DNA from: Deltaproteobacteria bacterium
Lineage (GTDB): Bacteria; Desulfobacterota; DSM-4660; Desulfatiglandales; HGW-15
Assembly: GCA_019310485.1 (NCBI GenBank)
Contig: JAFDEF010000005.1
Span: 38,583-102,582 of the forward strand
DNA length: 64,000 bases
Direction: 5' to 3'
Both the position numbers and the translations under genes were made by a program. Positions within the stretch are counted from its first letter, which is position 1; every line of letters begins with the position of its first letter. The notes below the pieces were generated by a model that saw nothing but the letters and a program-made list of their open reading frames with translations, did no database searches and was not told the DNA's origin. This document shows, one piece after another, positions 33,763-44,164 of the stretch.

Positions 33763-33782
33763 CCCCGTGCTTCTGCACGGGG
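33763..33782 (+). other. Strong intergenic hairpin between acsC and acsE
   Basis: CCCCGTGC-TTCT-GCACGGGG perfect 8-bp stem. Confidence 0.7.
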
Positions 33783-33814
33783 CATTCCTACGGGGTAAAA
33801 TCCAGAGGGGGAGG

Positions 33815-34705
33815 ATGACCATGCTACTTATAGGCGAAAATCTGAATGTAATCAACAGGGTTATAGGAAAGGCTTTTAGAGAAAAGGACCCTCGGCCGAT
33901 CGCGGAGGAGGCGAAAAGGCAGAAGGAAAAAGGCATGGATTGGATTGACGTCAATCTGGGTCCTGCTCGTAAAGGAGGGCCCGAGTTAATGGAATTCGTG
34001 GTCAAAACGATCCAGGAAGAAATTGGGGATACTCCTCCCTTGAGTTTGGACACTTCCAATATAGAGGCCATGGAAGCAGGTCTTGCGGTTCATAAAGGCA
34101 AAGCAATTATCAACTCGATTATGTGCAGGGCTGAGAGATATGAAAAAATGATTCCTTTGGCCGTCAAATATAAAGCAAGCTTTATTGCCCTTATGTGGGG
34201 GCCGGAGGGTCTGCCAAGAGACGAGCATGAAAGGGGAGCGCTCGCCGCAGAACTCATTTACGCTGCAAACGAAGCTGGCATTCCCAATGAAGACATATTC
34301 GTGGACGGTGTTGTGACACCTTTGAATATCCAGCAGCCTCAGTTGATGAGTCTCCTGGCTTTTCAAGAGATGCTTCAGGATATGTTCCCCGGCATAAAAT
34401 CTACATGCGGGCTTTCAAATGTCTCAAATGGACCTCCGACTCACCTGAGGCCGATCATCAACCAGACTTACATGGTCATGCTCGAACGCAAGGGCATGTA
34501 TTCCTGTATTGCGGATGCGTATGACGACAAATTGATTGATATCGCCAGGGGGAGGAGACCCGATATCGTTGAAGTCATACACAAAGTCATGGACGGGGAG
34601 GAGATTGACATGGACTCTCTGTCCAAGGAACTCCAGGACTATGTCAAGACAGCACGTGTAATCCTGGGCCATACCCTGTATTCAGACTCTTGGCTGGAAG
34701 TATAG
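33815..34705 (+). CDS. acsE: Methyltetrahydrofolate:corrinoid/Fe-S protein methyltransferase
   Basis: Pterin-binding fold: LLIGENLNVINRVIG, DWIDVNLGPA, LSLDTSN, GLSNVSNG; RBS GGGGGAGG. Confidence 0.92.
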   Translation: MTMLLIGENLNVINRVIGKAFREKDPRPIAEEAKRQKEKGMDWIDVNLGPARKGGPELMEFVVKTIQEEIGDTPPLSLDTSNIEAMEAGLAVHKGKAIINSIMCRAERYEKMIPLAVKYKASFIALMWGPEGLPRDEHERGALAAELIYAANEAGIPNEDIFVDGVVTPLNIQQPQLMSLLAFQEMLQDMFPGIKSTCGLSNVSNGPPTHLRPIINQTYMVMLERKGMYSCIADAYDDKLIDIARGRRPDIVEVIHKVMDGEEIDMDSLSKELQDYVKTARVILGHTLYSDSWLEV

Positions 34706-34737
34706 ACCGAAGTTCCTGAACAAATAGAGAAGAAAAG

Positions 34738-34776
34738 GAATCCCCCTGGAAGATGCGTTTTGGGGGATTCTTTTTT
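34738..34776 (+). terminator. Rho-independent terminator after acsE
   Basis: GAATCCCCC ... GGGGGATTC followed by TTTTTT. Confidence 0.88.
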
Positions 34777-34797
34777 ATTTAGGCGGGGTTAGTCCAA

Positions 34798-35643
34798 GTG
34801 GATAAGGAAAAGCAAAACATCCCGGTTATGACACCGGCAGAACTTGAAAGATTAGACCAAGAAAAGACTATTAAGCACAGGCTCTCAAAGATCGGGCGAA
34901 AAATACTTGTAATGAGCGGCAAAGGAGGTGTGGGGAAAAGTACGGTGGCCGCTTACATGGCCTTAATCTTGAGCAAGAATGGCAAGCAGGTCGGCCTTTT
35001 AGACGTTGATCTCCACGGGCCAACAATACCTCATCTTCTAGACATTCGTGGCGGGCTGGTAATCTCTGAAGATGGGCTTGTGAAGCCTTATTTTGTTTCA
35101 GATAGATTAAGAGCAGTTTCGCTGGAGATGCTGGTTCATGACAAAGATGCAGCGGTTATCTGGAGAGGGCCGATAAAGATAAGTGCGATCAAGCAATTCA
35201 TTTCTGACATTGACTGGGGTCAAATAGACTACCTCATCATAGATTCACCCCCCGGAACCGGGGACGAGCCTCTTACTGTAGCGCAGACTATCCCCGAAGC
35301 AGAAGCTATTATTGTGACCACCCCTCAAGAGATATCGCTTGCAGATGTCAGGAAAAGCATTAATTTTTGCCGCCAGGTAAATATGCGGATTGTCGGTGTT
35401 GTTGAAAACATGAGTGGGCTCATGTGCCCGCATTGCCACCAACCTATATCTATCTTTGGCTCGGGTGGCGGCCAAAAGATGGCGGATCAAAAGGGGGTTG
35501 CTTTTTTGGGGACGATTCCCATTGAGCCTCTTATGGTGGAATACGGGGACAGTGGGCACCTTGCTGATCTCGCCTCAAGGAATGACCTGGGAATAAACAG
35601 CGCATACCAAGAAGTACTTGATAAGGTGGAAAGAACCGGCTGA
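34798..35643 (+). CDS. Mrp/NBP35-family P-loop ATPase (Fe-S carrier)
   Basis: VMSGKGGVGKSTVAAYMAL, DVDLHGPTIPHLL, IDSPPGTGDEPLT, GLMCPHCHQ CxxC motif. Confidence 0.9.
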   Translation: MDKEKQNIPVMTPAELERLDQEKTIKHRLSKIGRKILVMSGKGGVGKSTVAAYMALILSKNGKQVGLLDVDLHGPTIPHLLDIRGGLVISEDGLVKPYFVSDRLRAVSLEMLVHDKDAAVIWRGPIKISAIKQFISDIDWGQIDYLIIDSPPGTGDEPLTVAQTIPEAEAIIVTTPQEISLADVRKSINFCRQVNMRIVGVVENMSGLMCPHCHQPISIFGSGGGQKMADQKGVAFLGTIPIEPLMVEYGDSGHLADLASRNDLGINSAYQEVLDKVERTG

Positions 35644-35721
35644 ATCTTGCTTATTGTCGGGCTGGGCGTTTGAAGGCTGGCGAAATGCCTTGGTAAAATT
35701 CTGATGAGATAATCATTTATT

Positions 35722-36312
35722 ATGACCGTAAACCTTGACGAGATCCTTAGCAAACTAGACCCCGAAGAAAAGGACTTTATTGCCGCGCTTATTGATAAGG
35801 ATCCACTTACCGGCGTGTACAACAGGAGAAAGTTTGACCGCGATGTTGAGCTGCTGGTAGCCGTATACAGAAGAACCCAAAAAGGATCGGCATTATTGAT
35901 TATTGATATTGATCATTTTAAGAAATTCAATGACCAATATGGGCACCAAAGAGGAGACCAGGTTCTAATAGAAGTATCTAAATGCATAGAGCAGAGCTTG
36001 AGGGATTATGACCGAATCCATATTTACCGTTATGGAGGAGAGGAATTTGTGGTGATGATTCCCGATGTCACCACAAAAGACGCGAAAAAAATTGGAGAAC
36101 GGTTGAGGCAAAAGGTCGAGAAAACGTGCCCTGTAACGATCAGCATTGGCATATCCCACTACAGGGAGATTTCAGATAATCTGGAGACTCTCGTTAGTGA
36201 TGCGGACCGCGCTCTTTACCAGGCTAAGCGTAAGGCCAGGAACAGGGTGGAGGTTTACTCAAAAGTGGAAAGAGAAGAGGAAAATATCAACCCAGGACCT
36301 CGTAAACCTTGA
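35722..36312 (+). CDS. GGDEF-domain diguanylate cyclase
   Basis: DPLTGVYNRRKFDRD, DIDHFKKFNDQYGHQRGDQVL, YGGEEFVV (GGEEF active site). Confidence 0.92.
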   Translation: MTVNLDEILSKLDPEEKDFIAALIDKDPLTGVYNRRKFDRDVELLVAVYRRTQKGSALLIIDIDHFKKFNDQYGHQRGDQVLIEVSKCIEQSLRDYDRIHIYRYGGEEFVVMIPDVTTKDAKKIGERLRQKVEKTCPVTISIGISHYREISDNLETLVSDADRALYQAKRKARNRVEVYSKVEREEENINPGPRKP

Positions 36313-37939
36313 TTGGCTTGCTTTTGCCTTTAAGTTTCTTTTCCCCGATCTGCCTGATCCGAAACATGTTCTTGACACTCCGGTAGGTCTTTTCACCAAT
36401 CAGAATCTGGTTTGGTTCCGCAAGAGTTTCCAGCCTTGATGCAGTGTTGACTGTGTCCCCTATGACGGTATAGTCCATTCGCTTCGGGGAACCAAGGTTT
36501 CCTGCTACCACCCGTCCGGTATTTATGCCCAATCTTATGCTGAACCTCCTGTCGGGCTCGATTTCTTCCATCATCTGAGAAAGAGTTTTGCGCATGTCAA
36601 GCGCGGCCCTGACAGCTCTTTCCGGGTCATCTTCCCGTTCAATGGGCGCTCCGAACACTGCCATGATCGCGTCTCCGATGTACTTGTCCAGGGTTCCATT
36701 ATACTTGAATATAATATCAGTCATTTCGCGAAAATAGTGATTCAATAGCAGGCTGACCTCTCCGGGTGAAAGCCTCTCCGAGAGAGGGGTAAAGCTCACA
36801 ATGTCACTGAACAGGATAGTTGCAATCTTTTCAGTGGGAGCCACAAGGGCTCCGCTTTCCAGATCCTCCCCGTGGATGATAAGGTCCACGACTTCCGGGG
36901 AATGAAATCTTTCAAGGCGAGTTCTAGCGATTGTCTCACGCCGTATCTTTTCGTTTAATTCAGCCTGCTCAATAACCATAGCCACTTGATTGCTGATAGT
37001 GGTGAGCAGGTCCAGGTCCGCCCTTGTAAATTTGTTCGTCAGGCGTGAGCTGTGAAGCTGGATAATGCCTATGACCTCATTTTTTCGCCACAGTGGAACA
37101 GACATTGCCGAGCGAATGTTCTGCACAAAAATACTTTTGGCTCCTTGAAAGCGGGAGTCTTCCATTGCATCTGAAGTGAGCACGGATGCCTTTTCATGAA
37201 CCACCCTGTTGAGGATCGTGCGGCTAACCTTCATTTCGCCGCTGCTTTTCTTGGAAGAGATTCTGTATTTTACAACTTTTGGAACCAACTCGTCGGGACT
37301 TTTCCCCAGCAGGGCAACAAAACCGTAGTCAGCATCAATGACTTCGAAAATTGAGTCCATTATGGCGCTCAAGAGCTGGTCAAAATCTGGAACGGTGTTA
37401 AGTTTGCGGCTAATTTGGTAGAGCACGTAGAGGATCTTGTTACTTTTTTCCAGGTCCACGAACCTTGCATGCTCAGGTCCCGACCTCCTCCGTTCTGGAG
37501 TAGTTTCGGAATCACCCGCCTTTGCCGTGGCTACCCGGCGGGCTGAGATTAGCAGGTCTTGTTGAGAGTCCAGCTCACCAACACGGGGGGCTTTCCTCAG
37601 AACTTCCTCTTCCTTTTGTTCCGCTGAATCTTCCACCAGCCGAGCTCTTGGAACTTTGTCCAGAAACACAATTGTGGCAGTTCCGACCTTGACCTCATCC
37701 CCATGCTCCAAGATATGCTCTTTGATTTGTGATCCATTGACGTAGGTACCGTTGTGGCTGTCAAGGTCTTTCAGGAGATATCCCCTGAGGGTTTTTCTTA
37801 AAGAGGCGTGTCTTCTGGATACCGTGTAATCAGGTATGACAATATCGCTCTCTGGCGCCCGGCCGATTATGATTTCACCTTTTTCAATCAAATAGGTGCT
37901 GGTTTTACCGTCGATTGTGTGAACACTGAGCTCTGCCAT
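36287..37939 (-). CDS. FHA-GAF-class III adenylate/guanylate cyclase
   Basis: FHA: IIGRAPESDIVIPDYTVSRRHASL...SHNGTYVNG; GAF domain; cyclase: ILFSDIVSFTPLSERLSP, KYIGDAIMAVFGAP, GDTVNTASRLE. Confidence 0.92.
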   Translation of the reverse strand: MAELSVHTIDGKTSTYLIEKGEIIIGRAPESDIVIPDYTVSRRHASLRKTLRGYLLKDLDSHNGTYVNGSQIKEHILEHGDEVKVGTATIVFLDKVPRARLVEDSAEQKEEEVLRKAPRVGELDSQQDLLISARRVATAKAGDSETTPERRRSGPEHARFVDLEKSNKILYVLYQISRKLNTVPDFDQLLSAIMDSIFEVIDADYGFVALLGKSPDELVPKVVKYRISSKKSSGEMKVSRTILNRVVHEKASVLTSDAMEDSRFQGAKSIFVQNIRSAMSVPLWRKNEVIGIIQLHSSRLTNKFTRADLDLLTTISNQVAMVIEQAELNEKIRRETIARTRLERFHSPEVVDLIIHGEDLESGALVAPTEKIATILFSDIVSFTPLSERLSPGEVSLLLNHYFREMTDIIFKYNGTLDKYIGDAIMAVFGAPIEREDDPERAVRAALDMRKTLSQMMEEIEPDRRFSIRLGINTGRVVAGNLGSPKRMDYTVIGDTVNTASRLETLAEPNQILIGEKTYRSVKNMFRIRQIGEKKLKGKSKPIKVYEVLG

Positions 37940-38014
37940 TATCTTTTTTCAAACGGTATTTAGTAGCGTTTCCATGAAAGCCTGGATCAGAAGAGATGTA
38001 TCACACCAAACCGC

Positions 38015-39628
38015 TCAGATCCAAATCACAGTATCCCTTTTCCAATGTTCATTGTCCTGGTGGGGGTAATCAAGGTTGTAGTGCAGGCCGCGGCTTTCTT
38101 TTCTCAGGGATGCACAGGTAATTATCAATTCCGCTACCTGGGCAAGGTTCCTCAGCTCAAGTAGGTCGCTGGTGACAATGAAGTTCCAGTAGTACTCCTT
38201 TATTTCTTCCTGGATGATCTGAACACGGCTTCTGGCCCTTGCCAGGCGTTTGTTGGTCCTCACAATACCAACATAATTCCACATAAATCTTCTTATTTCA
38301 TCCCAGTTATGCGTTACCACCACGGACTCCTCGCTGTCTGTTGCACTTCCCGAATCCCACAACGGTGCCTTGCTGAGAGGGATATTCCGATTTGCAGCAA
38401 GGTCCTCAGAGGCACTTTTGGCAGCGCGTTTGGCAAACACGAGCGCTTCAAGTAACGAATTGCTCGCCAAACGATTAGCACCATGAAGCCCCGTGCAGGC
38501 AACTTCTCCAATGGCATATAGGTTATCAATATTGGTGAGCCCATTCTTATCGGTGAGGAGGCCGCCACACATGTAATGGGCTGCAGGAACCACCGGTATA
38601 GGCTCTTTTGTAATGTCAATCTGATATTTCAAGCAGGTGTGATAAATGTGGGGGAATCGTTCCTTTATAAAAGCCGCAGGCTTATGGCTTATATCAAGGT
38701 AAACGCATTCATCCCCGCTTTTTTTCAGTTCCAGGTCAATTGACCTTGCCACGATGTCACGGAAAGCGAGTTCTTTGAGCGGGTGGTATTTTTCCATGAA
38801 ACGGTTCCCCTTGCTGTCAAGCAGAATCCCTCCCTCGCCTCTCACCGCCTCTGAGATTAGGAAGCTTTTGGCCATAGGGTGGTAAAGGCACGTGGGATGA
38901 AACTGGACAAATTCCATGTTCGCCACCTTGACTCCTGCCCGATAACCTATGGCAACACCGTCCCCGGAGGCGATGTCAGGATTGCTGGTGTAAAGATACA
39001 CCTTGCCCGCTCCTCCCGTAGCCAACACAGTGACCCTGGCAAGAAATGTTTTGACTTGATTTGTTTTGACATCCAGAACATAGGCCCCCCAGCATGTCTC
39101 TCTTGTCTCCGAAATTACAATTCCCCTCTTGATCAACTTGGATTTTGTAATGAGATCTATGGCCATGTGATTGTCGTATATGGTTATGTTGGGCTGCTCG
39201 CGGGCGCGCTCAAGGAGTACTTTTTCAACCTCCTGGCCAGTGTGGTCCTTGGCATGCACAATTCGGCGCCTGCTGTGCCCTCCTTCCATCCCTAGATCGA
39301 GTTTTTTTTCGGGACCGGATTGCCTGGTGAAGTTCACTCCCAGCCCAATGAGTTCCTGAACCCTTCCAGGGCCTTCCCTTACTACCATTTTGACGACATC
39401 TTCTTTGCACAGGCCGTCTCCTGACTCAAGGGTGTCTTTAATGTGTAACTCGGGTTGATCCTCGGGGTCCAGTACAGAAGCAATACCTCCCTGGGCATAG
39501 TTTGTTGATGTCTCTTGCGGATCCCTTTTAGTAACAATAGCCACGGTGCCAGAGCGTGCGCTCTCGAGTGCAAAACTCAGTCCGGCAATGCCGCTTCCAA
39601 TAACGAGGTAGTCTGACTGAACTTCCAT
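38015..39628 (-). CDS. nadB: L-aspartate oxidase
   Basis: [32 protein letters not shown]-like [36 protein letters not shown]. Confidence 0.93.
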   Translation of the reverse strand: MEVQSDYLVIGSGIAGLSFALESARSGTVAIVTKRDPQETSTNYAQGGIASVLDPEDQPELHIKDTLESGDGLCKEDVVKMVVREGPGRVQELIGLGVNFTRQSGPEKKLDLGMEGGHSRRRIVHAKDHTGQEVEKVLLERAREQPNITIYDNHMAIDLITKSKLIKRGIVISETRETCWGAYVLDVKTNQVKTFLARVTVLATGGAGKVYLYTSNPDIASGDGVAIGYRAGVKVANMEFVQFHPTCLYHPMAKSFLISEAVRGEGGILLDSKGNRFMEKYHPLKELAFRDIVARSIDLELKKSGDECVYLDISHKPAAFIKERFPHIYHTCLKYQIDITKEPIPVVPAAHYMCGGLLTDKNGLTNIDNLYAIGEVACTGLHGANRLASNSLLEALVFAKRAAKSASEDLAANRNIPLSKAPLWDSGSATDSEESVVVTHNWDEIRRFMWNYVGIVRTNKRLARARSRVQIIQEEIKEYYWNFIVTSDLLELRNLAQVAELIITCASLRKESRGLHYNLDYPHQDNEHWKRDTVIWI

Positions 39629-39889
39629 TCTTGTCCCCCAAAATCGCTAACAGAATAAAGAGATTTCTCCTCAGTTCACCTTTAGGTGGGCAGAAAGTTA
39701 ATGCTACAACATTTTCAATAGATCAGGCTCTCATCCTTGCAAGGTTGACAGAGAACATAATTTCTTTTACTGTGTCGCATCCTATTTATCAAGAAAACTT
39801 TTCACCATTAAAGTGGATAGTGTGAAGGTTCCCCCCGCAGAGCCCGTACTGGGGGAGAAGGATGGGGGGAGTAGGATTGTGCCCTTGGT

Positions 39890-40552
39890 GTGTTAAAGAT
39901 GCGTGCAGATGCAGAGGAAGCCGTCAAAAAGATTGCTGCGGTAATATTTGATTGCGACGGGGTGATGTTTGACTCCCGCGTGGCCAACATCAACTTCTAC
40001 AACCATCTCTTATCCCGCTTTGGGCTCCCCCCCATGACCCAGGAGCAGGTGGCTTTCGTGCACATGCACACTGCTGAGCAGTCTGTAAACCACATATTCA
40101 AGGGAACGCCTTTCGCAGACGCAGCCCAGGCCTACCGGAAGAAGATGGATTACAGTCCATATATAAAGGACATGAAAATGGAGCCTGGATTAGAAGAATT
40201 GCTTAAAATTCTAAAGCCGAGAGTGAGGCTTGCGGTGGCTACAAACAGAAGTAATACAATCGAAAGGGTGCTTGACTGCCACGCGATCAGACACTTCTTT
40301 GATCTGGTGATTTCATGTCTGAATGTTACTCACCCAAAGCCCCATCCCGAATCCCTCCTCAAGATCCTGGAGGCGTTTTCTATTAAGCCTCAGGAAGCAT
40401 TCTATGTGGGCGATTCTTCCGTGGATTGTGAAACCGCCAGATCAGCAGGAGTTCCTTTCATCGCTTATAAGAACAAAGCATTATCAGCAGAGTATCACGT
40501 GGACCGCCTGATGGACATAGCAGAGAAGATCCTGGATCTCAAAAGGCCTTAG
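39890..40552 (+). CDS. HAD-family hydrolase
   Basis: AVIFDCDGVMFDSR, VATNRSNT, KPHPESLLKIL, YVGDSSVDCETARSAG. Confidence 0.9.
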   Translation: MLKMRADAEEAVKKIAAVIFDCDGVMFDSRVANINFYNHLLSRFGLPPMTQEQVAFVHMHTAEQSVNHIFKGTPFADAAQAYRKKMDYSPYIKDMKMEPGLEELLKILKPRVRLAVATNRSNTIERVLDCHAIRHFFDLVISCLNVTHPKPHPESLLKILEAFSIKPQEAFYVGDSSVDCETARSAGVPFIAYKNKALSAEYHVDRLMDIAEKILDLKRP

Positions 40553-40597
40553 ATTTTCGGGCGCCCCATTTCGGGGGATATTTCCCGGGGCAGCCTC

Positions 40598-42931
40598 CTA
40601 AGACTTGACCCCAGACGGAAGCACGCTGGGGGTCAGGAATATCAGAAGCTCCGTTTTTGTAATCGTCTTCCTTTGAGCCTTAAAAAGCCATCCAAAGAAC
40701 GGGATCCGCCTTAAGCCGGGAATTCCATTTTCGCTCTTGGAGTTGTCTTCCTTGTAAATACCACCCAGCACAATCGTCTCACCACTTTTTACAAGTAGAG
40801 TAGTTTCCAAGTTTTTGCCACTCGTTCCATCGCCTTCCTTTTTCTTGTCCTCGAGTACCACGTGTAGCGTAACGTAGTTGTTGTAGCTGATAGTTGGGGT
40901 AACATTTAAGGAAAGCTTTGCTTCGATCTCTTTCGCTGGAATGTTCTCTGTGGCCGGAAGGAAGAATGATGTTCCTCTGCCTATTGTAGCTGTCTTTCCG
41001 TTCATGGCGATAACCTTGGGTGCTGAAATAATTTTGGCGGTGCCTTCGCTTTCGGAAAGTGCCAGTTTTGCGTCCAGGATAGTTGCGGTCAGCCCTGAGC
41101 CGCTGAGCTTTGAGAAGACAAGCCCCATATTCGGGGTCCAATCACTGGGTGTGTTGGTCACGAAAGTGGGGCTTACCAGTCTGCTCCCAGCAGGAAGGTC
41201 TGTTCCCGGCGTTGCCGGGTCTACCGAGCTTGGCGTGCCCCCGAAATCTGTAAAGGTCACTCCCGTACCGCTGCGCTGCTGTATTTGAAACTGATCCCAC
41301 TGGATGCCCAGGTCCCGGATAAACCTATCAGTAGCATCCACGATCCGCGCTTCTATCATCACCTGTTTTACCGGCGTGTCAAACTGCTTGACTATCTGTT
41401 TTGCCTCCTCGACGTTAGAAGCGATATCTCTTATGATGATCGTGTTTGTTCTAGCGTCAACGCTCATTGTAGCACCGCGTTTTTTTCCCGCCTCACTAAG
41501 GGGGATGAGCTTCCCGATTTCATCGGCCTTGGCAAAATCAACCGGGATGTATTCGGTTACCAGGGGTTCGAGTTCCTTCTCTTTTTCTTTTTCCTGGAGC
41601 ATCTTTTTTCGAGCAGCCTCTAGCTGGGCTTCATACTCCTGGACCTTTCTTTTCTCCTCGGCTTCGATCTGGGAGATATGTGACTTGGTCGTCACCCAAA
41701 TCACGTTCCCGACCCTTCTCATGCCCAGATTGTTATTATCAAGCACTAAATCCAGGGCCTGATCCCATGGCACATTCTTGAGCCTCATGGAAACCGTTCC
41801 CTTGACATCAGGGCCCCAGACAATATTTAAGTTACTTACTTCTGCGATCAGCCGTAGGATATTGGTGACATCGGCATTCACAAAATCCATTGTCATAGGC
41901 GCACCGGTGTATTTCTTCTGCAGGCCGGGGATTCCCTTAGCCTTTGCAGAAACAGGCATTGCAACAACAGCCGTCTGCTTTTGCGCAGGGGCCTGGGCCT
42001 GAGCGGGCTGAGTAGCTTGCGCAAGCCTTAGGGGCACTATTTTCTTTTCCACAGGTCTAACAGACGTGCGCCCAAAATCAATGGTGATTTCATTGCGTGT
42101 TTGTTTAACATGGTAGGGGACCATTTCCTTTAAGGTTATTTCCACGGTAACGAGCCTCCCTGCAGGTGAGCGGGAAGCCTTAATTCGGTCAACGGCTCCA
42201 TTAAACTGGGAGGAATCCACCTGTCGCATTATAAGAGGGGGGATCGTCGCATCGGGGATAGCCAGAACAATGGTCTTCGCTCCCTTCTGGTCGATAGAGT
42301 AGCGGGCTTTTTTGTCTGTGGTAACAATGACTCTAGATTTTCCATGTGCAAGCATTGTGAAATCAATGCCTAGAATCTGGGTCAAATCTATGGGTTTTTT
42401 CTTGAAAAAGATTCTGGGTTCAGAAGGAGTGAAGGGAAGTTCAATTTCTTTTTGCTCACCAGCGGTAGCTTTTGGGGCAGCTTTTGCAGCAGCCTTTTGG
42501 GGTGTCAAGGTTACCATAATTTTGCCGTCCCTGTCTTCTACCGCGTAATCAAGAGGGGTGAGTAGGCCGATGGTCACCCTTGTTGTCAGGGCCTGGGTCC
42601 TGCCCTCAGCTGCAGTAATGGTGGTTAGCTCTCCGCTGTAAACCTCTTTTTTCTTGGGAAGATCTCCGGAGGGTTTCGCCCTGATATCTAAAATGATCCT
42701 GGGGGGGTCAAGAAGTTTAAATGCTTTGTAGGGAGCGGATCCTCTGTAGGTGATTTCAACTACTGTTCGGTCAGGTCCGGGATTAACGCTTATGGATTTT
42801 ATAACAGCTATTGGTTGCCCCGTGCTCTGGGTTGTGCTGGTTGTAGCACAACTGCCCAGTAGTAAAGCCGCGGCAGCGATATATATGAAAAAGAGTTTTC
42901 CCTTTTTGTTAAGGATTGATTTCTTCCCCAT
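40598..42931 (-). CDS. pilQ: Type IV pilus secretin PilQ (AMIN domains plus secretin)
   Basis: FVNADVTNILRLIAEVSNLNIVWGPDVKGTVSMRLKNVPWDQALDLVL; secretin C-terminus VLGGIYKEDNSKSENGIPGLRRIPFFGWLFKAQ. Confidence 0.95.
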   Translation of the reverse strand: MGKKSILNKKGKLFFIYIAAAALLLGSCATTSTTQSTGQPIAVIKSISVNPGPDRTVVEITYRGSAPYKAFKLLDPPRIILDIRAKPSGDLPKKKEVYSGELTTITAAEGRTQALTTRVTIGLLTPLDYAVEDRDGKIMVTLTPQKAAAKAAPKATAGEQKEIELPFTPSEPRIFFKKKPIDLTQILGIDFTMLAHGKSRVIVTTDKKARYSIDQKGAKTIVLAIPDATIPPLIMRQVDSSQFNGAVDRIKASRSPAGRLVTVEITLKEMVPYHVKQTRNEITIDFGRTSVRPVEKKIVPLRLAQATQPAQAQAPAQKQTAVVAMPVSAKAKGIPGLQKKYTGAPMTMDFVNADVTNILRLIAEVSNLNIVWGPDVKGTVSMRLKNVPWDQALDLVLDNNNLGMRRVGNVIWVTTKSHISQIEAEEKRKVQEYEAQLEAARKKMLQEKEKEKELEPLVTEYIPVDFAKADEIGKLIPLSEAGKKRGATMSVDARTNTIIIRDIASNVEEAKQIVKQFDTPVKQVMIEARIVDATDRFIRDLGIQWDQFQIQQRSGTGVTFTDFGGTPSSVDPATPGTDLPAGSRLVSPTFVTNTPSDWTPNMGLVFSKLSGSGLTATILDAKLALSESEGTAKIISAPKVIAMNGKTATIGRGTSFFLPATENIPAKEIEAKLSLNVTPTISYNNYVTLHVVLEDKKKEGDGTSGKNLETTLLVKSGETIVLGGIYKEDNSKSENGIPGLRRIPFFGWLFKAQRKTITKTELLIFLTPSVLPSGVKS

Positions 42932-43024
42932 GGGTGGTCTCCTTTTAATTGGTTCTAACTGCCTACTTTTCCATTCCTCCCACTCGCAAGAGCCGCGTGC
43001 AGCTCTTCTCAGATGAGATATTTT

Positions 43025-43576
43025 TCACATTACAGGAGAAGGTAGTTTTTTCTTAATAATCTTGAATTTCTTATTACCTCTGAAATCCCTGTATTCTTCC
43101 TTGATAATAACTTCTTTGTCCGTAATCTTGTCTACCACGCCGCCGTCTGTACCTATGGCTGTTCCTTTCTTGATCACGTGACCGGTGCCTTTAGAATCAC
43201 GAACCATGGCGAAATTACCCTTTGGGCCTGTAATAATGGCTATCAACTGCAATTGCGAAAGCTCTAGAGTTTCCAGGTATGTTTTCGGTTTTCTGCGTTT
43301 CTTTTCTTCAAGCTCTTCCTGCTTTGCAAGGAAAGACTTGAAAGGATCTGTTTTTCCAGTAGGGTCATATATATACTGTTCCTCTTCCTCGGCGGCTACT
43401 TCTTTCTTTGTTTCCTTTTTCTGCTTGCTGAGCACCTCCTTGGGGGCATGAGCTGGCTTGTATATGATCTCATGGGCAGCAAATGCTACACCGGGGAAGA
43501 CAATGAAAATACAAAGGACGAGGAAGAAGCTACCTCCTACGCCTTTTTTTCTGAGTGGTCTTAACATCACTAGCAC
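43025..43576 (-). CDS. pilP: Type IV pilus lipoprotein PilP
   Basis: YDPTGKTDPFKSF, LSQLQLIAIITGPKGNFAMVRDSKGTGHVIKKGTAIG. Confidence 0.88.
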   Translation of the reverse strand: MLVMLRPLRKKGVGGSFFLVLCIFIVFPGVAFAAHEIIYKPAHAPKEVLSKQKKETKKEVAAEEEEQYIYDPTGKTDPFKSFLAKQEELEEKKRRKPKTYLETLELSQLQLIAIITGPKGNFAMVRDSKGTGHVIKKGTAIGTDGGVVDKITDKEVIIKEEYRDFRGNKKFKIIKKKLPSPVM

Positions 43577-44138
43577 CTTTGAATCTGTATGTCACAGCAT
43601 CACACCTGGTGAGCAAAATATTGGAAGTTTTGCTTACCGGCTTCATGGACACATTCAGGATATTGACAATTCGTTCCATTCTGCCCACTTTGTCAAAAAA
43701 AACAGCCACATTATGGTATGGTCCGCTCACCTCAATAGCAACTGGGATTTCCATGTAAAAAGTTCTCGGTCTTTCCTTCTGCGGACTGAAAAGTCGGAAG
43801 ACAAGCTGTGAGTCGGCTCCCAGCTTGGTAATGGTTTTCAACAAACTGGGGATTTCTTTCTCATTCGGGAGAAGCTTCAGTGCCTCTTTGAACTGGGCAT
43901 CCACGGCGTCGAATTCGGCCTGAAACTTCTTATATGCCCTTGCCCTGACCATTGCCCTGTTAAGCTTTGTCTTGAGATCAGAGATATGCTTCGAGGTCCT
44001 CTCAATTTCCTGGGTTTTTGGGAGGAAGAAAAACCACCCGAACACAACCGCCAGGAGGATAATCGTGCCCGCAAAGATCAAGATCCTGTGGGACATCTTG
44101 AGTTTTTCTATTTGCTCTATAAAGGATCCTTTTGGCAT
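43530..44138 (-). CDS. pilO: Type IV pilus inner membrane protein PilO
   Basis: Single N-terminal TM, coiled coil, LLPNEKEIPSLLKTITKLGADSQL; pilMNOPQ order. Confidence 0.88.
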   Translation of the reverse strand: MPKGSFIEQIEKLKMSHRILIFAGTIILLAVVFGWFFFLPKTQEIERTSKHISDLKTKLNRAMVRARAYKKFQAEFDAVDAQFKEALKLLPNEKEIPSLLKTITKLGADSQLVFRLFSPQKERPRTFYMEIPVAIEVSGPYHNVAVFFDKVGRMERIVNILNVSMKPVSKTSNILLTRCDAVTYRFKGASDVKTTQKKRRRR

Positions 44139-44164
44139 TTTTTGCTAGCTTTCCTTGTTCAGAA

